Counted from the stretch's first letter, positions 19,319 through 29,823 are shown. The stretch: 33,813 nucleotides of DNA from an uncultured Prevotella sp. (GCA_946614175.1 CAMOGP010000003.1:1-33813); one strand, 5' to 3'. Numbers and translations are program-made. The notes: generated from the sequence alone by a model not told the origin.

Positions 19319-19581
19319 CCTTTGGGCAGATTTAGTTCTACGCGTTGTGCAGGTCCTTCAATTTTGTATGATGCCACTGCTTTTCCTGTGAGAGAAACAA
19401 TCTCAAGCACCATACCATTTCCTCCTTGCACGGTGACGGCATTCTTATCTAGTTTTATTGTAGGCGTGGTTTCTTCTACTTGCTCTGCCACTCCCATCTC
19501 AGCAATCATTGTCATTGCCTGCGCAGGAATTGTGCATGCAAGTAATGCCGCTGTTGTGATTATGAGTAGTCTTTTTTGCAT
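19267..19581 (-). CDS. small secreted protein with T9SS type-A sorting-domain-like fold
   Basis: Signal peptide; IVSLTGKAVASYKIEGPAQRVELNLPKGCYILKVGKTVRKITLR matches the Por secretion C-terminal domain pattern. Confidence 0.7.
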   Translation of the reverse strand: MQKRLLIITTAALLACTIPAQAMTMIAEMGVAEQVEETTPTIKLDKNAVTVQGGNGMVLEIVSLTGKAVASYKIEGPAQRVELNLPKGCYILKVGKTVRKITLR

Positions 19582-19603
19582 AAGCGTAACATTTATTTGG
19601 GGG

Positions 19604-19635
19604 CAAAGATAAAAAAATATTTTGAACTTTCCAAA
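19604..19635 (-). promoter_or_regulatory. promoter for the sorting-domain protein/L,D-transpeptidase genes
   Basis: Minus strand TTTG-N20-TATCTTTG upstream of the 19581 start. Confidence 0.7.
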
Positions 19636-19657
19636 TAATTCTTAGAAAAAAACGTTT

Positions 19658-20575
19658 TTATACGTCAAAGACCTTCATCTCGTCCGTCAGGTAGGTGCTT
19701 GGGAATACTTCTTGTGCTTCTTTTAATAGTATTGTCTCATCATTATAGCGTGCACTATAATGACCTAGTAATAGTTTTCCAACCTGTGCATCACGTGCCA
19801 CCATTGCTGCCTGTTGGGCCGTAGAGTGAAAATACTTTTCAGCACCATCTTTCTTGTCTTGGGCGTATGTACTTTCGTGATACAATGTGCTGACTCCTTT
19901 TACTATCTTATGTAGTTCGGGCATGTAACGCGTATCCGAGCAGTAGGCGTACGAACGTGGCGCATCTGCTGGAGTCACTAGTTTCTCGTGGGGGATAACG
20001 GTACCGTCTGGCAGTGTGTAACCCTGTCCGGCTTTGATGTTGTTAATCTGTGAGACGGGAATATCGTAGGTGTCAATCATCTCGCGTCGGATATGCGGGA
20101 GAGACGGCTTTTCACGAAACAGATAGCCGGCGCAAGGCATCCTGTGATTAAGGGGAATCGTTTCTACGGTGAGTGAACGGTCTTCATAGATCACTTGCTG
20201 CTTCTTGGTATCGACACCATGAAACTCCACCTTATACCCGATGTCATAGTTGAAGAACATGTTCAGTTGGGCTTCCAACATCGGTCTGAGCTCCTCTGGC
20301 GCATGGATATGTAGTGTTGCCATGCGTCCTAAAAGTCCAAAGGTGCTGATAATGCCAATAAGTCCAAAGCAATGATCGCCATGAAGGTGTGTGATAAATA
20401 TATGTCCTAATTTCTCAAATGATAAACCCGAGCGCCTCAGTTGTACCTGTGCCCCCTCTCCGCAATCTACCATGAAAAGTTTTCCTCTGCATTCTACGAC
20501 CTGCATGGACGACATATGTCGCAATGTTGGCAGGGCGCTTCCGCATCCTAATATATGTACACGAAACGGTTCCAT
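19658..20575 (-). CDS. rnz: ribonuclease Z
   Basis: FITHLHGDHCFGLIGIIS metallo-beta-lactamase motif; MVDCGEGAQVQLRRSG; LLLGHYSARY. Confidence 0.96.
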   Translation of the reverse strand: MEPFRVHILGCGSALPTLRHMSSMQVVECRGKLFMVDCGEGAQVQLRRSGLSFEKLGHIFITHLHGDHCFGLIGIISTFGLLGRMATLHIHAPEELRPMLEAQLNMFFNYDIGYKVEFHGVDTKKQQVIYEDRSLTVETIPLNHRMPCAGYLFREKPSLPHIRREMIDTYDIPVSQINNIKAGQGYTLPDGTVIPHEKLVTPADAPRSYAYCSDTRYMPELHKIVKGVSTLYHESTYAQDKKDGAEKYFHSTAQQAAMVARDAQVGKLLLGHYSARYNDETILLKEAQEVFPSTYLTDEMKVFDV

Positions 20576-20581
20576 TTATTT

Positions 20582-21262
20582 CTACATGTCAAATTCATCG
20601 TCGTAGCCTTCATCGAGTACTACGCCGTTAAGGTCTTCTTCTGTATATTCTTCACCTGCAGGATGTGTGTATTCATATGTCTCTTGGTCTTCGTCTGTTG
20701 ACCTGAGTGTCAATTCATTATCAGTCAGTTTAATGATATCATAAACCAGAATCTCCTCTGCATCGATGCCGTCCTCTCTGGTTATTGTGAATTGTAATTG
20801 GCCATTGAATATTCTCCACGATTTGTATACGATGGTGCTTTGGTCTATACTTTCAGCCACACCACCTCGCAGGATTCGTACGCCAGTCTCGTTACTGCCG
20901 TCCATGGGATTCGGCATCACCCAATCACCGTTGAGCATAGATTTATTAATCACAAGAATAGCCTGCGTTGTGTCAGAGTTGACTATCAGTGCCATCTCGT
21001 CTCCCACGGCATAGCCGCCTAGTATTTTTCCTTTCTCGTTGGCTCTTGCTGTGCTGACGGTAATGGTGTCACCACCGTCAGTAATAATCTGTAAGGTGTT
21101 CATGGCAGAGCCCTCTGCACAGAATCCATAAATAGCGGTGTCGCGTAAGAGATAGTCCACTTTTTCTTCTTCAGAAGCATTGCTGTTAGATGTCCCTTTC
21201 GGTCCGCAACTGATGCATAACACAATAGCAATAATTGCTGTTATGAATAAATTTTTTTTCAT
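20582..21262 (-). CDS. hypothetical lipoprotein
   Basis: MKKNLFITAIIAIVLCISC lipobox; beta-rich body and acidic tail; between mazG and rnz on the same strand. Confidence 0.75.
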   Translation of the reverse strand: MKKNLFITAIIAIVLCISCGPKGTSNSNASEEEKVDYLLRDTAIYGFCAEGSAMNTLQIITDGGDTITVSTARANEKGKILGGYAVGDEMALIVNSDTTQAILVINKSMLNGDWVMPNPMDGSNETGVRILRGGVAESIDQSTIVYKSWRIFNGQLQFTITREDGIDAEEILVYDIIKLTDNELTLRSTDEDQETYEYTHPAGEEYTEEDLNGVVLDEGYDDEFDM

Positions 21263-21274
21263 TGTTAGTCAGTT

Positions 21275-22126
21275 TTATTTTTCTTCTTTCTTTGCTTCAT
21301 TCCATAGTTTATCCATTTCTTCTAACGACATCTCTGTCAGAGGTTTACCAGCCTTTATACTGTGCTCCTCTATGTAGTTGAATCGATGGATAAATTTCCT
21401 GTTTGTACGTTCCAGTGCATCGTCAGGATTTAGCTTGTAGAGACGGGCTGCGTTGATGACAGAAAATAAGAAGTCACCCAGTTCGTTGGTCGATTTTTCC
21501 TTATCCTCTTTTGCCAACTCTTCCTCTAATTCTCTGAGTTCCTCGTGCACCTTGTTCCAAACATCCTCCTTCTGTTGCCAGTCGAAGCCCACGTTGCGTG
21601 CCTTGTCTTGAATACGATAAGCCTTGATGAGCGAGGGTAGGGCAGCTGGCACCCCGCTCAATACACTCTTGTTGCCGTCTTTCTCTTTCAGTTTAATCTG
21701 TTCCCAGTTCTGCAACACCTGTTCTGATGTCTTCGCATTGGCAAACTCGCGTTCCGAGTCATCCTCACCAAAGGGCAGAGGTTTTGGTTCAGGGGCACCC
21801 ACCTGCGAGGGGTGATAAATGTGTGGATGACGGAAGATAAGCTTGTCGGTCTCTGTGTTCAGTACGTCAGTGATATCGTAGAGGCCTTCCTCGCGTGCAA
21901 TCATTGCATAGAAACATGTGTGCATGAGTACATCGCCCAGTTCCTTCATCATATCGTGCGAGTCGCCACGCATGATGGCATCACATAGTTCAAAGGTTTC
22001 TTCAATCGTATTTGGTCGAAGACTTTCGTTTGTCTGTTTTTTGTCCCATGGGCATTTCTCCCTGAGTTGGTCCAGTACGTCAAGAAGACGTCCGAAGGCC
22101 TTCATTTGTTCTTCTCGTGTATGCAT
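21275..22126 (-). CDS. mazG: nucleoside triphosphate pyrophosphohydrolase
   Basis: LREKCPWDKKQTNESLRPNTIEETFELCDAI, KELGDVLMH, ELGDFLFSVINAARL duplicated MazG domains. Confidence 0.96.
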   Translation of the reverse strand: MHTREEQMKAFGRLLDVLDQLREKCPWDKKQTNESLRPNTIEETFELCDAIMRGDSHDMMKELGDVLMHTCFYAMIAREEGLYDITDVLNTETDKLIFRHPHIYHPSQVGAPEPKPLPFGEDDSEREFANAKTSEQVLQNWEQIKLKEKDGNKSVLSGVPAALPSLIKAYRIQDKARNVGFDWQQKEDVWNKVHEELRELEEELAKEDKEKSTNELGDFLFSVINAARLYKLNPDDALERTNRKFIHRFNYIEEHSIKAGKPLTEMSLEEMDKLWNEAKKEEK

Positions 22127-22157
22127 ACCGTTTTTGTTATGAATTTATTTTATGATG

Positions 22158-22188
22158 CAAAGGTACGAAAAGTATTCCGAATGACAAA
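22158..22188 (-). promoter_or_regulatory. mazG promoter
   Basis: Minus strand TTTG-N19-TACCTTTG. Confidence 0.75.
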
Positions 22189-22234
22189 AGATATTTTTAA
22201 AATTAAACGGAGAAAAATCAGTCATTAAGTTTTC

Positions 22235-22262
22235 TTTGTTTCAATTTTTCTTTGTACCTTTG
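22235..22262 (+). promoter_or_regulatory. valS promoter
   Basis: TACCTTTG at 22255-22262, with TTTG 16 bp upstream (short spacing); sequence nearly identical to the ileS promoter core. Confidence 0.65.
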
Positions 22263-22295
22263 CAGGCAAAATAGAGAAAGCATTTATAAATAGGT

Positions 22296-24998
22296 ATGGA
22301 AATAGCAAGTAAGTACGACCCAAAAGAGGTCGAAGGAAAATGGTATCAGTATTGGCTTGACAACAAATTGTTCAGTTCTAAACCAGATGGTCGTGAACCC
22401 TATACAGTTGTTATTCCGCCCCCCAATGTGACGGGTGTTCTTCATATGGGGCATATGCTGAATAACACGATTCAGGATATCTTGGTTCGCCGTGCCCGTA
22501 TGGAGGGTAAGAACGCTTGTTGGGTACCGGGTACCGACCACGCTTCTATTGCTACCGAGGCAAAGGTGGTAAAGAAGTTGGCCAGCGAAGGTATTAAGAA
22601 GCGTGACCTGACACGTGAACAATTTCTTGAACATGCATGGGATTGGACCCATGAGCATGGCGGCATCATTCTGAAGCAGTTGCGCCGTTTGGGCGCTAGT
22701 TGCGACTGGGACCGCACCGCCTTTACTATGGATGAAAAGCGTAGTGAAAGCGTTATCAAGGTTTTCGTTGATCTCTACAATAAGGGCCTGATTTATCGTG
22801 GTCTTCGTATGGTTAACTGGGATCCCAAGGCTTTGACAGCCCTGTCAACCGAGGAGGTTGTCTATAAGGAAGAACAGAGCCATCTGTTCCACCTGAAGTA
22901 TTATGTTGACGGTTTGACATCTCTTGACAATGAAGAGACCTTGAAGGCCGAAGGCAATGTTATCCATAAGGATGTTAAGGGCTACTACGCTGTTGTTGCC
23001 ACCACCCGTCCTGAGACTATCATGGGTGATACGGCTATGTGTATCAACCCCAAGGATCCCAAGAACCAGTGGCTCAAGGGGCGTAAGGTTATTGTGCCTT
23101 TGGTGAACCGTGTTATCCCTGTTATCGAGGACCGTTATGTGGACATCGAGTTCGGTACAGGTTGTCTGAAGGTGACACCTGCTCACGATACCAACGACTA
23201 TATGCTGGGTAAGACCCACAACCTTGAGACTATTGATATCTTCAATGCTGATGGTACTATTTCTAACCAGAGCACCCTCTATGTTGGCATGGACCGATTC
23301 GAGTGCCGTAAGCAGATTGCCAAGGACTTGCAGGAGGCTGGTCTGATGGAAAAAATCGAGGACTATGTCAATAAGGTTGGCTATTCTGAGCGTAACCCCG
23401 ATACCGCTATTGAGCCCCGTCTATCATTGCAGTGGTTCCTGAAGATGCAGCACTTTGCTGACATCGCACTGCCTCCTGTGATGAACGACGAACTGAAGTT
23501 CTATCCCGCTAAGTATAAGAATACCTATAAGAACTGGCTGGAGAATATTCAGGACTGGTGTATTTCTCGTCAGTTGTGGTGGGGACACCGTATTCCCGCT
23601 TATTATTACAATGATAACGACGACTATGTGGTAGCTGTTACCCGCGAGGAGGCTCTGAAGCTGGCTCAGCAGAAGGACGCTAACGTGACTGATGCCGACC
23701 TGCGTCAGGACGAGGACGCACTTGACACATGGTTCTCTTCTTGGCTGTGGCCTATCTCGTTGTTCGATGGTATCAACAATCCCGGCAACGAGGAAATCAA
23801 GTACTACTATCCCACCAGCGATTTGGTGACTGGTCCCGATATCATCTTCTTCTGGGTGGCTCGTATGATTATGGCCGGCGAAGAGTATATGGGTACTTTC
23901 CCCTTCAAGAATGTGTACTTCACCGGTATCGTCCGTGATAAACTGGGCCGAAAGATGTCTAAGTCGCTCGGTAACTCACCTGACCCCATCGACCTCATCG
24001 AGAAGTTTGGTGCCGACGGCGTGCGTATGGGTATGATGCTCTCTGCACCTGCAGGTAATGATATCCTCTTCGACGAGGCACTTTGCGAGCAGGGACGTAA
24101 CTTCAATAATAAGATTTGGAACGCCTTCCGTCTGGTTAAGGGTTGGCAGGTAGCTGACGGTTCTGCCTCAGCAACAAACAAGACTGCCGTTGCTTGGATG
24201 GAAGCTCGTATCAAGCAGGCCAACGAGGAGTTGAAGGACCACTTCTCCAAGTATCGTATCAATGATGCTCTGATGACTGTCTATAAACTCTTCTGGGACG
24301 AGTTCTCTCAGTGGTACCTTGAGATGGTGAAGCCCGCCTATAAGGATGGCGTGCAGCAGCCCATCGATTGCGAGACCTATGATGCCACCCTGCGTTTCTT
24401 CGAACTCTTGCTCAAGATGCTGCATCCCTTCATGCCTTTCATCACAGAGGAACTGTGGCAGGCGCTCTATGAGCGTAAGGAGGGTGAGAGCATCATGCGC
24501 GACAGCCTCGTGCTTGACGCTCCTACAGCAGAGGAACTGAAACTCATCGAGAATATTGAACTGGTGAAACAGGTTGTCTCTGGCGTTCGCACTGTTCGTA
24601 GTCAGAAGAACATTGCTCCTAAAGAGCAGCTTACACTCCAGACTATCGGTCAGAACCAGTTCGAGGTCTACAATGACGTCATCATGAAGATGGGCAACCT
24701 CTCTTCAATCGACGTGGTAGAGGCGAAAGACCCCTCAGCTTCTGCCTTCATGGTAGGAACTGATGAGTTTGCCGTTCCTCTGGGCGACCTTATCGACGTG
24801 GCTGCAGAGATTCAAAAAATGGAAGCACAACTCAAACACCTTGAAGGATTCAAGGCTGGCGTTGAGAAGAAGCTCTCTAACGAGCGTTTCGTTCAGAATG
24901 CGCCTGAGGCCGTGGTGGCTCTGGAGCGCAAGAAGTTGGCAGACTCAGAAGAGAAGATTGCCGCTCTGAAGGAATCAATTAATGCACTTAAGAAATAA
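22296..24998 (+). CDS. valS: valyl-tRNA synthetase
   Basis: [15 protein letters not shown] (HIGH), [14 protein letters not shown] (KMSKS), C-terminal coiled coil; 900 aa. Confidence 0.98.
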   Translation: MEIASKYDPKEVEGKWYQYWLDNKLFSSKPDGREPYTVVIPPPNVTGVLHMGHMLNNTIQDILVRRARMEGKNACWVPGTDHASIATEAKVVKKLASEGIKKRDLTREQFLEHAWDWTHEHGGIILKQLRRLGASCDWDRTAFTMDEKRSESVIKVFVDLYNKGLIYRGLRMVNWDPKALTALSTEEVVYKEEQSHLFHLKYYVDGLTSLDNEETLKAEGNVIHKDVKGYYAVVATTRPETIMGDTAMCINPKDPKNQWLKGRKVIVPLVNRVIPVIEDRYVDIEFGTGCLKVTPAHDTNDYMLGKTHNLETIDIFNADGTISNQSTLYVGMDRFECRKQIAKDLQEAGLMEKIEDYVNKVGYSERNPDTAIEPRLSLQWFLKMQHFADIALPPVMNDELKFYPAKYKNTYKNWLENIQDWCISRQLWWGHRIPAYYYNDNDDYVVAVTREEALKLAQQKDANVTDADLRQDEDALDTWFSSWLWPISLFDGINNPGNEEIKYYYPTSDLVTGPDIIFFWVARMIMAGEEYMGTFPFKNVYFTGIVRDKLGRKMSKSLGNSPDPIDLIEKFGADGVRMGMMLSAPAGNDILFDEALCEQGRNFNNKIWNAFRLVKGWQVADGSASATNKTAVAWMEARIKQANEELKDHFSKYRINDALMTVYKLFWDEFSQWYLEMVKPAYKDGVQQPIDCETYDATLRFFELLLKMLHPFMPFITEELWQALYERKEGESIMRDSLVLDAPTAEELKLIENIELVKQVVSGVRTVRSQKNIAPKEQLTLQTIGQNQFEVYNDVIMKMGNLSSIDVVEAKDPSASAFMVGTDEFAVPLGDLIDVAAEIQKMEAQLKHLEGFKAGVEKKLSNERFVQNAPEAVVALERKKLADSEEKIAALKESINALKK

Positions 24999-25016
24999 TA
25001 TTTATCAGGATAATTT

Positions 25017-26735
25017 ATGGAATGGTTTGTTAATCTATTTGCTAATACAAATTCGGTGGCGCACATCGCGTTGATATACGCCATCGTGATTGCCGTGGGT
25101 GTGTACCTCGGTAAAATAAAACTTTTTGGAATCTCATTGGGTGTCACCTTTGTGCTCTTCGCGGGTATCGTGGTGGGTCACATCTACAAGATCTACTGTC
25201 CGGAGTCAGAATTTGCTGCTCCGGGCGATACGCTGACCTTCATTCAGGACTTCGGATTGATTCTCTTTGTCTTCATGATAGGTCTGCAAGTAGGTCCTGG
25301 CTTCTTCGAGAGCTTTGGTAAGGCAGGTCTTAAACTCAACGCACTGGCTGCTTCGGCTATCGTGCTCAACATCGTAGTGATGTTTGCCTGCTACTTTATC
25401 TTCTTCTACCAGAAGCATGATGTCAACGATCTGCCTATGATGGTTGGTACCCTTTATGGTGCTGTGACCAACACCCCTGGTCTTGGTGCTGCCAACGAGG
25501 CCCTGAACTCAGTGTTTGGACAGTTGAACCTGCCCGTACCTCAGATTGCATCGGCCTATGCTTGTGCCTATCCTTTGGGTGTGCTTGGTATCATTGGTGC
25601 CACTATCCTGGTGCGTTATCTCTGTCGTGTGAAGCTCGAACAAGAAGAGGCTGTCCTTGAGGAGCAGGCTGGTGCCAATGCTAATCAGAAGCCTCACCAC
25701 ATGCACCTTGAGGTGTCTAACAAGTATCTTGAGGGCAAGACAGTGCTTCAGGTGCACAACTTCCTGAACCGTGATTTTGTGGTATCTCGTATTCTGCACG
25801 ATGGTCATGTGTCTATCCCTAATCGTGATACCGTGTTCCATGTGGGCGACCAGATGTATATCGTTTGTGCCGAGGCCGATTACGAGGCTATCGTTGCTTT
25901 CATCGGACCTGTTATCGAGGTTGACTGGGAACAGCAGGATCAGCCACTGGTTTCTAAGCGTGTACTGGTGACCAACCCCAAGATTAACGGTAAATCATTC
26001 GGTCAGATGCACTTCTCAAGTGTATATGGTGTCAATGTGACTCGTGTGACCCGTCACGGCATGGATATCTTCGCATCACCCAACCTTCCCTTGCAGGTAG
26101 GTGACCGTATTATGGTGGTAGGTCCTCAGGATGATGTTGACCGTGTGGCTAATATGATGGGCAACAGTATCAAGCGTCTGGATGCACCTAATATCGCTAC
26201 TATTTTCGTAGGTATCATCATTGGTATCATCTTCGGCTCACTGCCCTTCATCCCTGGCATGCCTCTGATGAAGCTGGGTATCGCTGGCGGTCCGCTGATT
26301 ATCGCCATCCTGATAGGTCGTTATGGCTATAAGATGAAGCTGGTGACCTATACCACCACTTCTGCTAATATGATGTTGCGCGAGATAGGACTGGTGCTCT
26401 TCCTTGCCTCTGTGGGTATTAAGGCAGGTGCCAACTTCTTTGATACGGTGATGACAGGCGATGGTGTGCTCTATGTGCTTACCGGTTTCCTTATCACTAT
26501 TATACCTATATTAATAGTAGGTCCTATTGCCCGTCGTATGAAGTTCAACTACTTCACCATCGCAGGTATGCTGGCCGGTACCTATACTGATCCCCCCGCA
26601 TTGGCTTATGCCAACAGCATCTGCTCTAAGGAGGCACCCGCAGTAGGCTATTCTACGGTTTATCCGTTTGCCATGTTCCTGCGCATCCTGACGGCTCAGC
26701 TCATTGTGCTGTTCTGCTGTGGGCAACTCTTTTAA
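25017..26735 (+). CDS. AspT/YidE-YbjL-family transporter with TrkA_C-like domains
   Basis: Two membrane halves flanking RCK_C-like domains ([19 protein letters not shown]..., [18 protein letters not shown]...); [20 protein letters not shown] and [18 protein letters not shown]. Confidence 0.88.
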   Translation: MEWFVNLFANTNSVAHIALIYAIVIAVGVYLGKIKLFGISLGVTFVLFAGIVVGHIYKIYCPESEFAAPGDTLTFIQDFGLILFVFMIGLQVGPGFFESFGKAGLKLNALAASAIVLNIVVMFACYFIFFYQKHDVNDLPMMVGTLYGAVTNTPGLGAANEALNSVFGQLNLPVPQIASAYACAYPLGVLGIIGATILVRYLCRVKLEQEEAVLEEQAGANANQKPHHMHLEVSNKYLEGKTVLQVHNFLNRDFVVSRILHDGHVSIPNRDTVFHVGDQMYIVCAEADYEAIVAFIGPVIEVDWEQQDQPLVSKRVLVTNPKINGKSFGQMHFSSVYGVNVTRVTRHGMDIFASPNLPLQVGDRIMVVGPQDDVDRVANMMGNSIKRLDAPNIATIFVGIIIGIIFGSLPFIPGMPLMKLGIAGGPLIIAILIGRYGYKMKLVTYTTTSANMMLREIGLVLFLASVGIKAGANFFDTVMTGDGVLYVLTGFLITIIPILIVGPIARRMKFNYFTIAGMLAGTYTDPPALAYANSICSKEAPAVGYSTVYPFAMFLRILTAQLIVLFCCGQLF

Positions 26736-26777
26736 TGCTACGACCTATATAATAATACACGTTTAACAATTACCAAT

Positions 26778-27806
26778 ATGACAAGCTTAAGACTTATGCT
26801 AAGTTCGCTGACATTGCTTGGCTCGGTGGCGATGTTTGGACAAGGTGCCCGCAACATCGTCATCAGCGAGGTGATGACCAGCAACACGCAGAGCATTGAG
26901 GATGAGTTTGGTCATCGTGAGGCTTGGGTTGAGTTGGCCAATACATCTTACTCCACCTACAATGTGCGAGGTATGTATCTGACCACCAATCCCAAGGTCC
27001 TCGATGAATCGCTCTCTGCCCCTCAGCGCATCTCGATGATGAGTGTCATTCCTAATGGCGACGATCGCACCAATCTTGCTGCCCGTCATTATATGATGCT
27101 CTACTGTAACTCTAATCCTGCTCAGGGTAAGCTTCATCTATCTCTGCCTGTTGATAGTATAGGCTCCGTGTTTCTGGCGCTTTATAATGCCAATGGTGTA
27201 GAACTGATTGACTCAGTAACTGTGCCTACGCTTGGTGCTAACGAGAGTTATGCCCGTATTGATGGTCAATGGACGGTATGTGGAGTAGATGATGCTACTC
27301 CAGGTCATGACAACAAGGTTCAGGCTAACGCTGCCAAGGGAAAGATAGAGGAGTTCAAAGATAAGGATCCGCATGGTTTTGCTATGGCTATTATGGCTAT
27401 GGGCATTGTGTTTCTTTGTTTGGCTCTTTTGTGGATTTTCTTCACCGTATTTGGCATGATTATGCGTCATCTTGATACTGCCAAGAAGGTGGTTAACCAG
27501 CAACCTATCAAACCTATCACCAAGACTGTTGAGATGACGGCAGAGATAGGGCATAGGACCAGTAATCTCCTTCAGGAAGGTTTTGATAAGAAAGGTATTG
27601 ACATGGAGGTCTATATGGCAGTTATCGGCATGGCTCTCTCTCAGTACCAAGATAATATCCACGATGTGGAGAGTGGTATTATTACTATAAAACCCAAGGA
27701 CACTAGTTGGGATGATGAGTACACGCAGATGACTCAATTACACGACCCATTCCACCCTTCTGCCCCCCAAACTCAAATTATTCCTACAACCCCAGAATTA
27801 CACTAA
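26778..27806 (+). CDS. OadG-family sodium pump decarboxylase gamma subunit with N-terminal lamin-tail-like domain
   Basis: Signal peptide; IVISEVMTSNTQSIEDEFGHREAWVELANTS...DATPGHDN resembles an LTD; then TM segment FAMAIMAMGIVFLCLALLWIFFTVFG typical of OadG. Confidence 0.75.
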   Translation: MTSLRLMLSSLTLLGSVAMFGQGARNIVISEVMTSNTQSIEDEFGHREAWVELANTSYSTYNVRGMYLTTNPKVLDESLSAPQRISMMSVIPNGDDRTNLAARHYMMLYCNSNPAQGKLHLSLPVDSIGSVFLALYNANGVELIDSVTVPTLGANESYARIDGQWTVCGVDDATPGHDNKVQANAAKGKIEEFKDKDPHGFAMAIMAMGIVFLCLALLWIFFTVFGMIMRHLDTAKKVVNQQPIKPITKTVEMTAEIGHRTSNLLQEGFDKKGIDMEVYMAVIGMALSQYQDNIHDVESGIITIKPKDTSWDDEYTQMTQLHDPFHPSAPQTQIIPTTPELH

Positions 27807-27810
27807 ACCT

Positions 27811-28266
27811 ATGAACAAATATCAATACAAGGTAAAAGGCGTAGACTACGAAGTAGAAATCGCCGAAGTAGAAGGCAATATTGCTAAAGTAAATGTCAAT
27901 GGCATCCCCTTTGAAGTGGAGCTCCAGAAACCTATCAATGCTGCTAAGCATCCCACGATGGGAACCCCCAAGGTTCAGACTCCTCAGTCAACGGCTCCTG
28001 CAGCTAAACCTATAATTGCTCAGCCTTCAGAAAATCCAGCTGTTCCTGTCGCTGGTATATCTGTTAAGGCTCCCTTGCCAGGTACTATCACCGATATCCG
28101 TGTGCAGGTTGGTCAGCAGGTCAATGCTGGTGATATCGTGTTGGTGCTCGAGGCTATGAAGATGCAGAATAATATTGAGGCCGAGGCTACTGGAAAGGTG
28201 ACCTCTATCTTAGTGAAACAAGGTGACAGCGTGATGGAAGGTTCTGTACTACTTACCATTGGATAA
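27811..28266 (+). CDS. biotin carboxyl carrier (biotin/lipoyl attachment) protein
   Basis: VKAPLPGTITDIRVQVGQQVNAGDIVLVLEAMKMQNNIEAEATGKV biotinylation domain with A/P-rich linker. Confidence 0.95.
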   Translation: MNKYQYKVKGVDYEVEIAEVEGNIAKVNVNGIPFEVELQKPINAAKHPTMGTPKVQTPQSTAPAAKPIIAQPSENPAVPVAGISVKAPLPGTITDIRVQVGQQVNAGDIVLVLEAMKMQNNIEAEATGKVTSILVKQGDSVMEGSVLLTIG

Positions 28267-29427
28267 TTGATAATTATGTTCCAGTTTATCATTGACAATT
28301 TCAATGAGTTTCTCACCTATACAGGCTTTGCTAATGCATCGGTGGGCAACTTGCTTATGATTGTAGTAGGTGCAGTTTTTATCTATCTGGCTATCAAGAA
28401 AGATTTCGAGCCCCTGCTGCTGGTGCCTATTGGCCTGGGTATTATCTTGGGAAATATTCCCTTCCGATCTGATGCTGGTTTGGAGATTGGTCTCTATGAA
28501 GACAACTCCGTGCTGAATATCTTCTATCAGGGTGTGCGCCAAGGTTGGTATCCGCCACTTATCTTCTTGGGTATTGGCGCTATGACCGACTTTTCGGCTT
28601 TGTTGGCAAATCCTAAGTTGATGCTCATTGGAGCTGCGGCCCAGTTTGGTATCTTTGGTGCCTACATGCTGGCATTGGCCTTTGGCTTCGAACCCAATCA
28701 GGCTGCAGGTATTGCTATTATCGGTGGTGCCGATGGACCTACCGCCATCTTCCTCTCTTCTAAGTTGTCACCCAACCTCATGGGTGCTATTGCTGTTTGT
28801 GCCTATAGTTATATGGCGCTTGTACCACTGATTCAGCCCCCTTTGATGCGTCTGCTCACCACAAAGAAAGAGCGTGTCATTAAGATGAAACCCTCTCGTC
28901 AGGTCAGTCAGACCGAGCGTATCCTGTTTCCCATCATTGGTCTCTTAATTACGACCTTCATCGTGCCTTCAGCTTTGCCTCTATTGGGTATGCTGTTCTT
29001 TGGAAATCTGCTGAAAGAGAGTGGTAAGACCACTCGTTTGGCCAAGACGGCAGGCAATGCCCTGAATGATATCGTCGTGGTGTTGTTGGGTCTCACAGTA
29101 GGCTGTTCTACGCAGGCCAGCGAGTTTCTTACTCTTAACACCGTGTTTATCTTTGCCATTGGTGCCTTTGCTTTTGCTTTAGCTACCGCCAGTGGCGTAT
29201 GCTTCGTTAAGTTTATGAACCTCTTCCTGCCAAAGGATAAGAAGTTGAACCCGCTGATTGGTAATGCTGGTGTCAGTGCCGTTCCTATGGCAGCCCGTAT
29301 CAGCAATAATATGGGTCTGGAGTATGACCGTCACAACTTCCTCCTGATGCACGCTATGGGGCCAAATGTGGCTGGTGTCATCGGTTCTGCTGTTGCAGCT
29401 GGTGCTCTTCTAGGTTTCTTGTCGTGA
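28267..29427 (+). CDS. oadB: sodium ion-translocating decarboxylase beta subunit
   Basis: LLMIVVGAVFIYLAIKKDFEPLLLVPIGLGIILGN, GGADGPTAIFLSSKL, LIGNAGVSAVPMAARISN conserved OadB/MmdB motifs. Confidence 0.96.
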   Translation: MIIMFQFIIDNFNEFLTYTGFANASVGNLLMIVVGAVFIYLAIKKDFEPLLLVPIGLGIILGNIPFRSDAGLEIGLYEDNSVLNIFYQGVRQGWYPPLIFLGIGAMTDFSALLANPKLMLIGAAAQFGIFGAYMLALAFGFEPNQAAGIAIIGGADGPTAIFLSSKLSPNLMGAIAVCAYSYMALVPLIQPPLMRLLTTKKERVIKMKPSRQVSQTERILFPIIGLLITTFIVPSALPLLGMLFFGNLLKESGKTTRLAKTAGNALNDIVVVLLGLTVGCSTQASEFLTLNTVFIFAIGAFAFALATASGVCFVKFMNLFLPKDKKLNPLIGNAGVSAVPMAARISNNMGLEYDRHNFLLMHAMGPNVAGVIGSAVAAGALLGFLS

Positions 29428-29445
29428 TTATTAGCTTCAAATATC

Positions 29446-29487
29446 ATGAGCCGCAATCTCTAATGTGATTGCGGCTCACTTTTTTTA
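29446..29487 (+). terminator. intrinsic terminator after oadB
   Basis: TGAGCCGCAATC...GATTGCGGCTCA 12-bp stem followed by a CTTTTTTT tract. Confidence 0.9.
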
Positions 29488-29523
29488 TTCTGCTAATAGG
29501 GAGGGGGAGGATCTTTTTATTGA

Positions 29524-29560
29524 AACAAAAAAAGAGGATATATCACTAAGATATATCCTC
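29524..29560 (-). terminator. intrinsic terminator after the 59-aa lipoprotein gene
   Basis: GAGGATATATC/GATATATCCTC 11-bp stem; on the minus strand followed by TTTTTTTGTTTC. Confidence 0.85.
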
Positions 29561-29582
29561 AAGTTTCCTTTAGTTCGCTAAA

Positions 29583-29762
29583 TTACTCAGCAACAACAGC
29601 TGTGTCAGCAGCAGTAGTGTCAACTGTAGCAGTAGTGTCAACGGCAACAGTAGTGTCTACCTCAGCGATTGAATCTGTAGCAACCTCCTCAGCGGGTTTG
29701 TTACCATTACCACAAGCTACGAACATAGCTGCAACTGCGAACATAAATGCAATCTTTTTCAT
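29583..29762 (-). CDS. small lipoprotein, 59 aa, absent from the supplied ORF track
   Basis: Own translation: MKKIAFMFAVAAMFVACGNGNKPAEEVATDSIAEVDTTVAVDTTATVDTTAADTAVVAE*. Lipobox FVAC, own terminator and TACCTTTG -7 box at 29816-29823. Confidence 0.88.
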   Translation of the reverse strand: MKKIAFMFAVAAMFVACGNGNKPAEEVATDSIAEVDTTVAVDTTATVDTTAADTAVVAE

Positions 29763-29815
29763 TTCTTTTTTGCTTTTTAAAACTGTAAAACAATCATTTG
29801 TTTATTAAAACGATG

Positions 29816-29823
29816 CAAAGGTA
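29816..29823 (-). promoter_or_regulatory. -7 promoter element of the 59-aa lipoprotein gene
   Basis: Minus strand TACCTTTG (with CATCG downstream); no clear -33 TTTG at standard spacing. Confidence 0.55.

Noticed and set aside
29602-29808. 68-aa plus-strand ORF MSAAVVSTVAVVSTATVVSTS...
   Set aside because: Low-complexity antisense of the 59-aa lipoprotein gene, which has a lipobox, promoter element and terminator on the minus strand.
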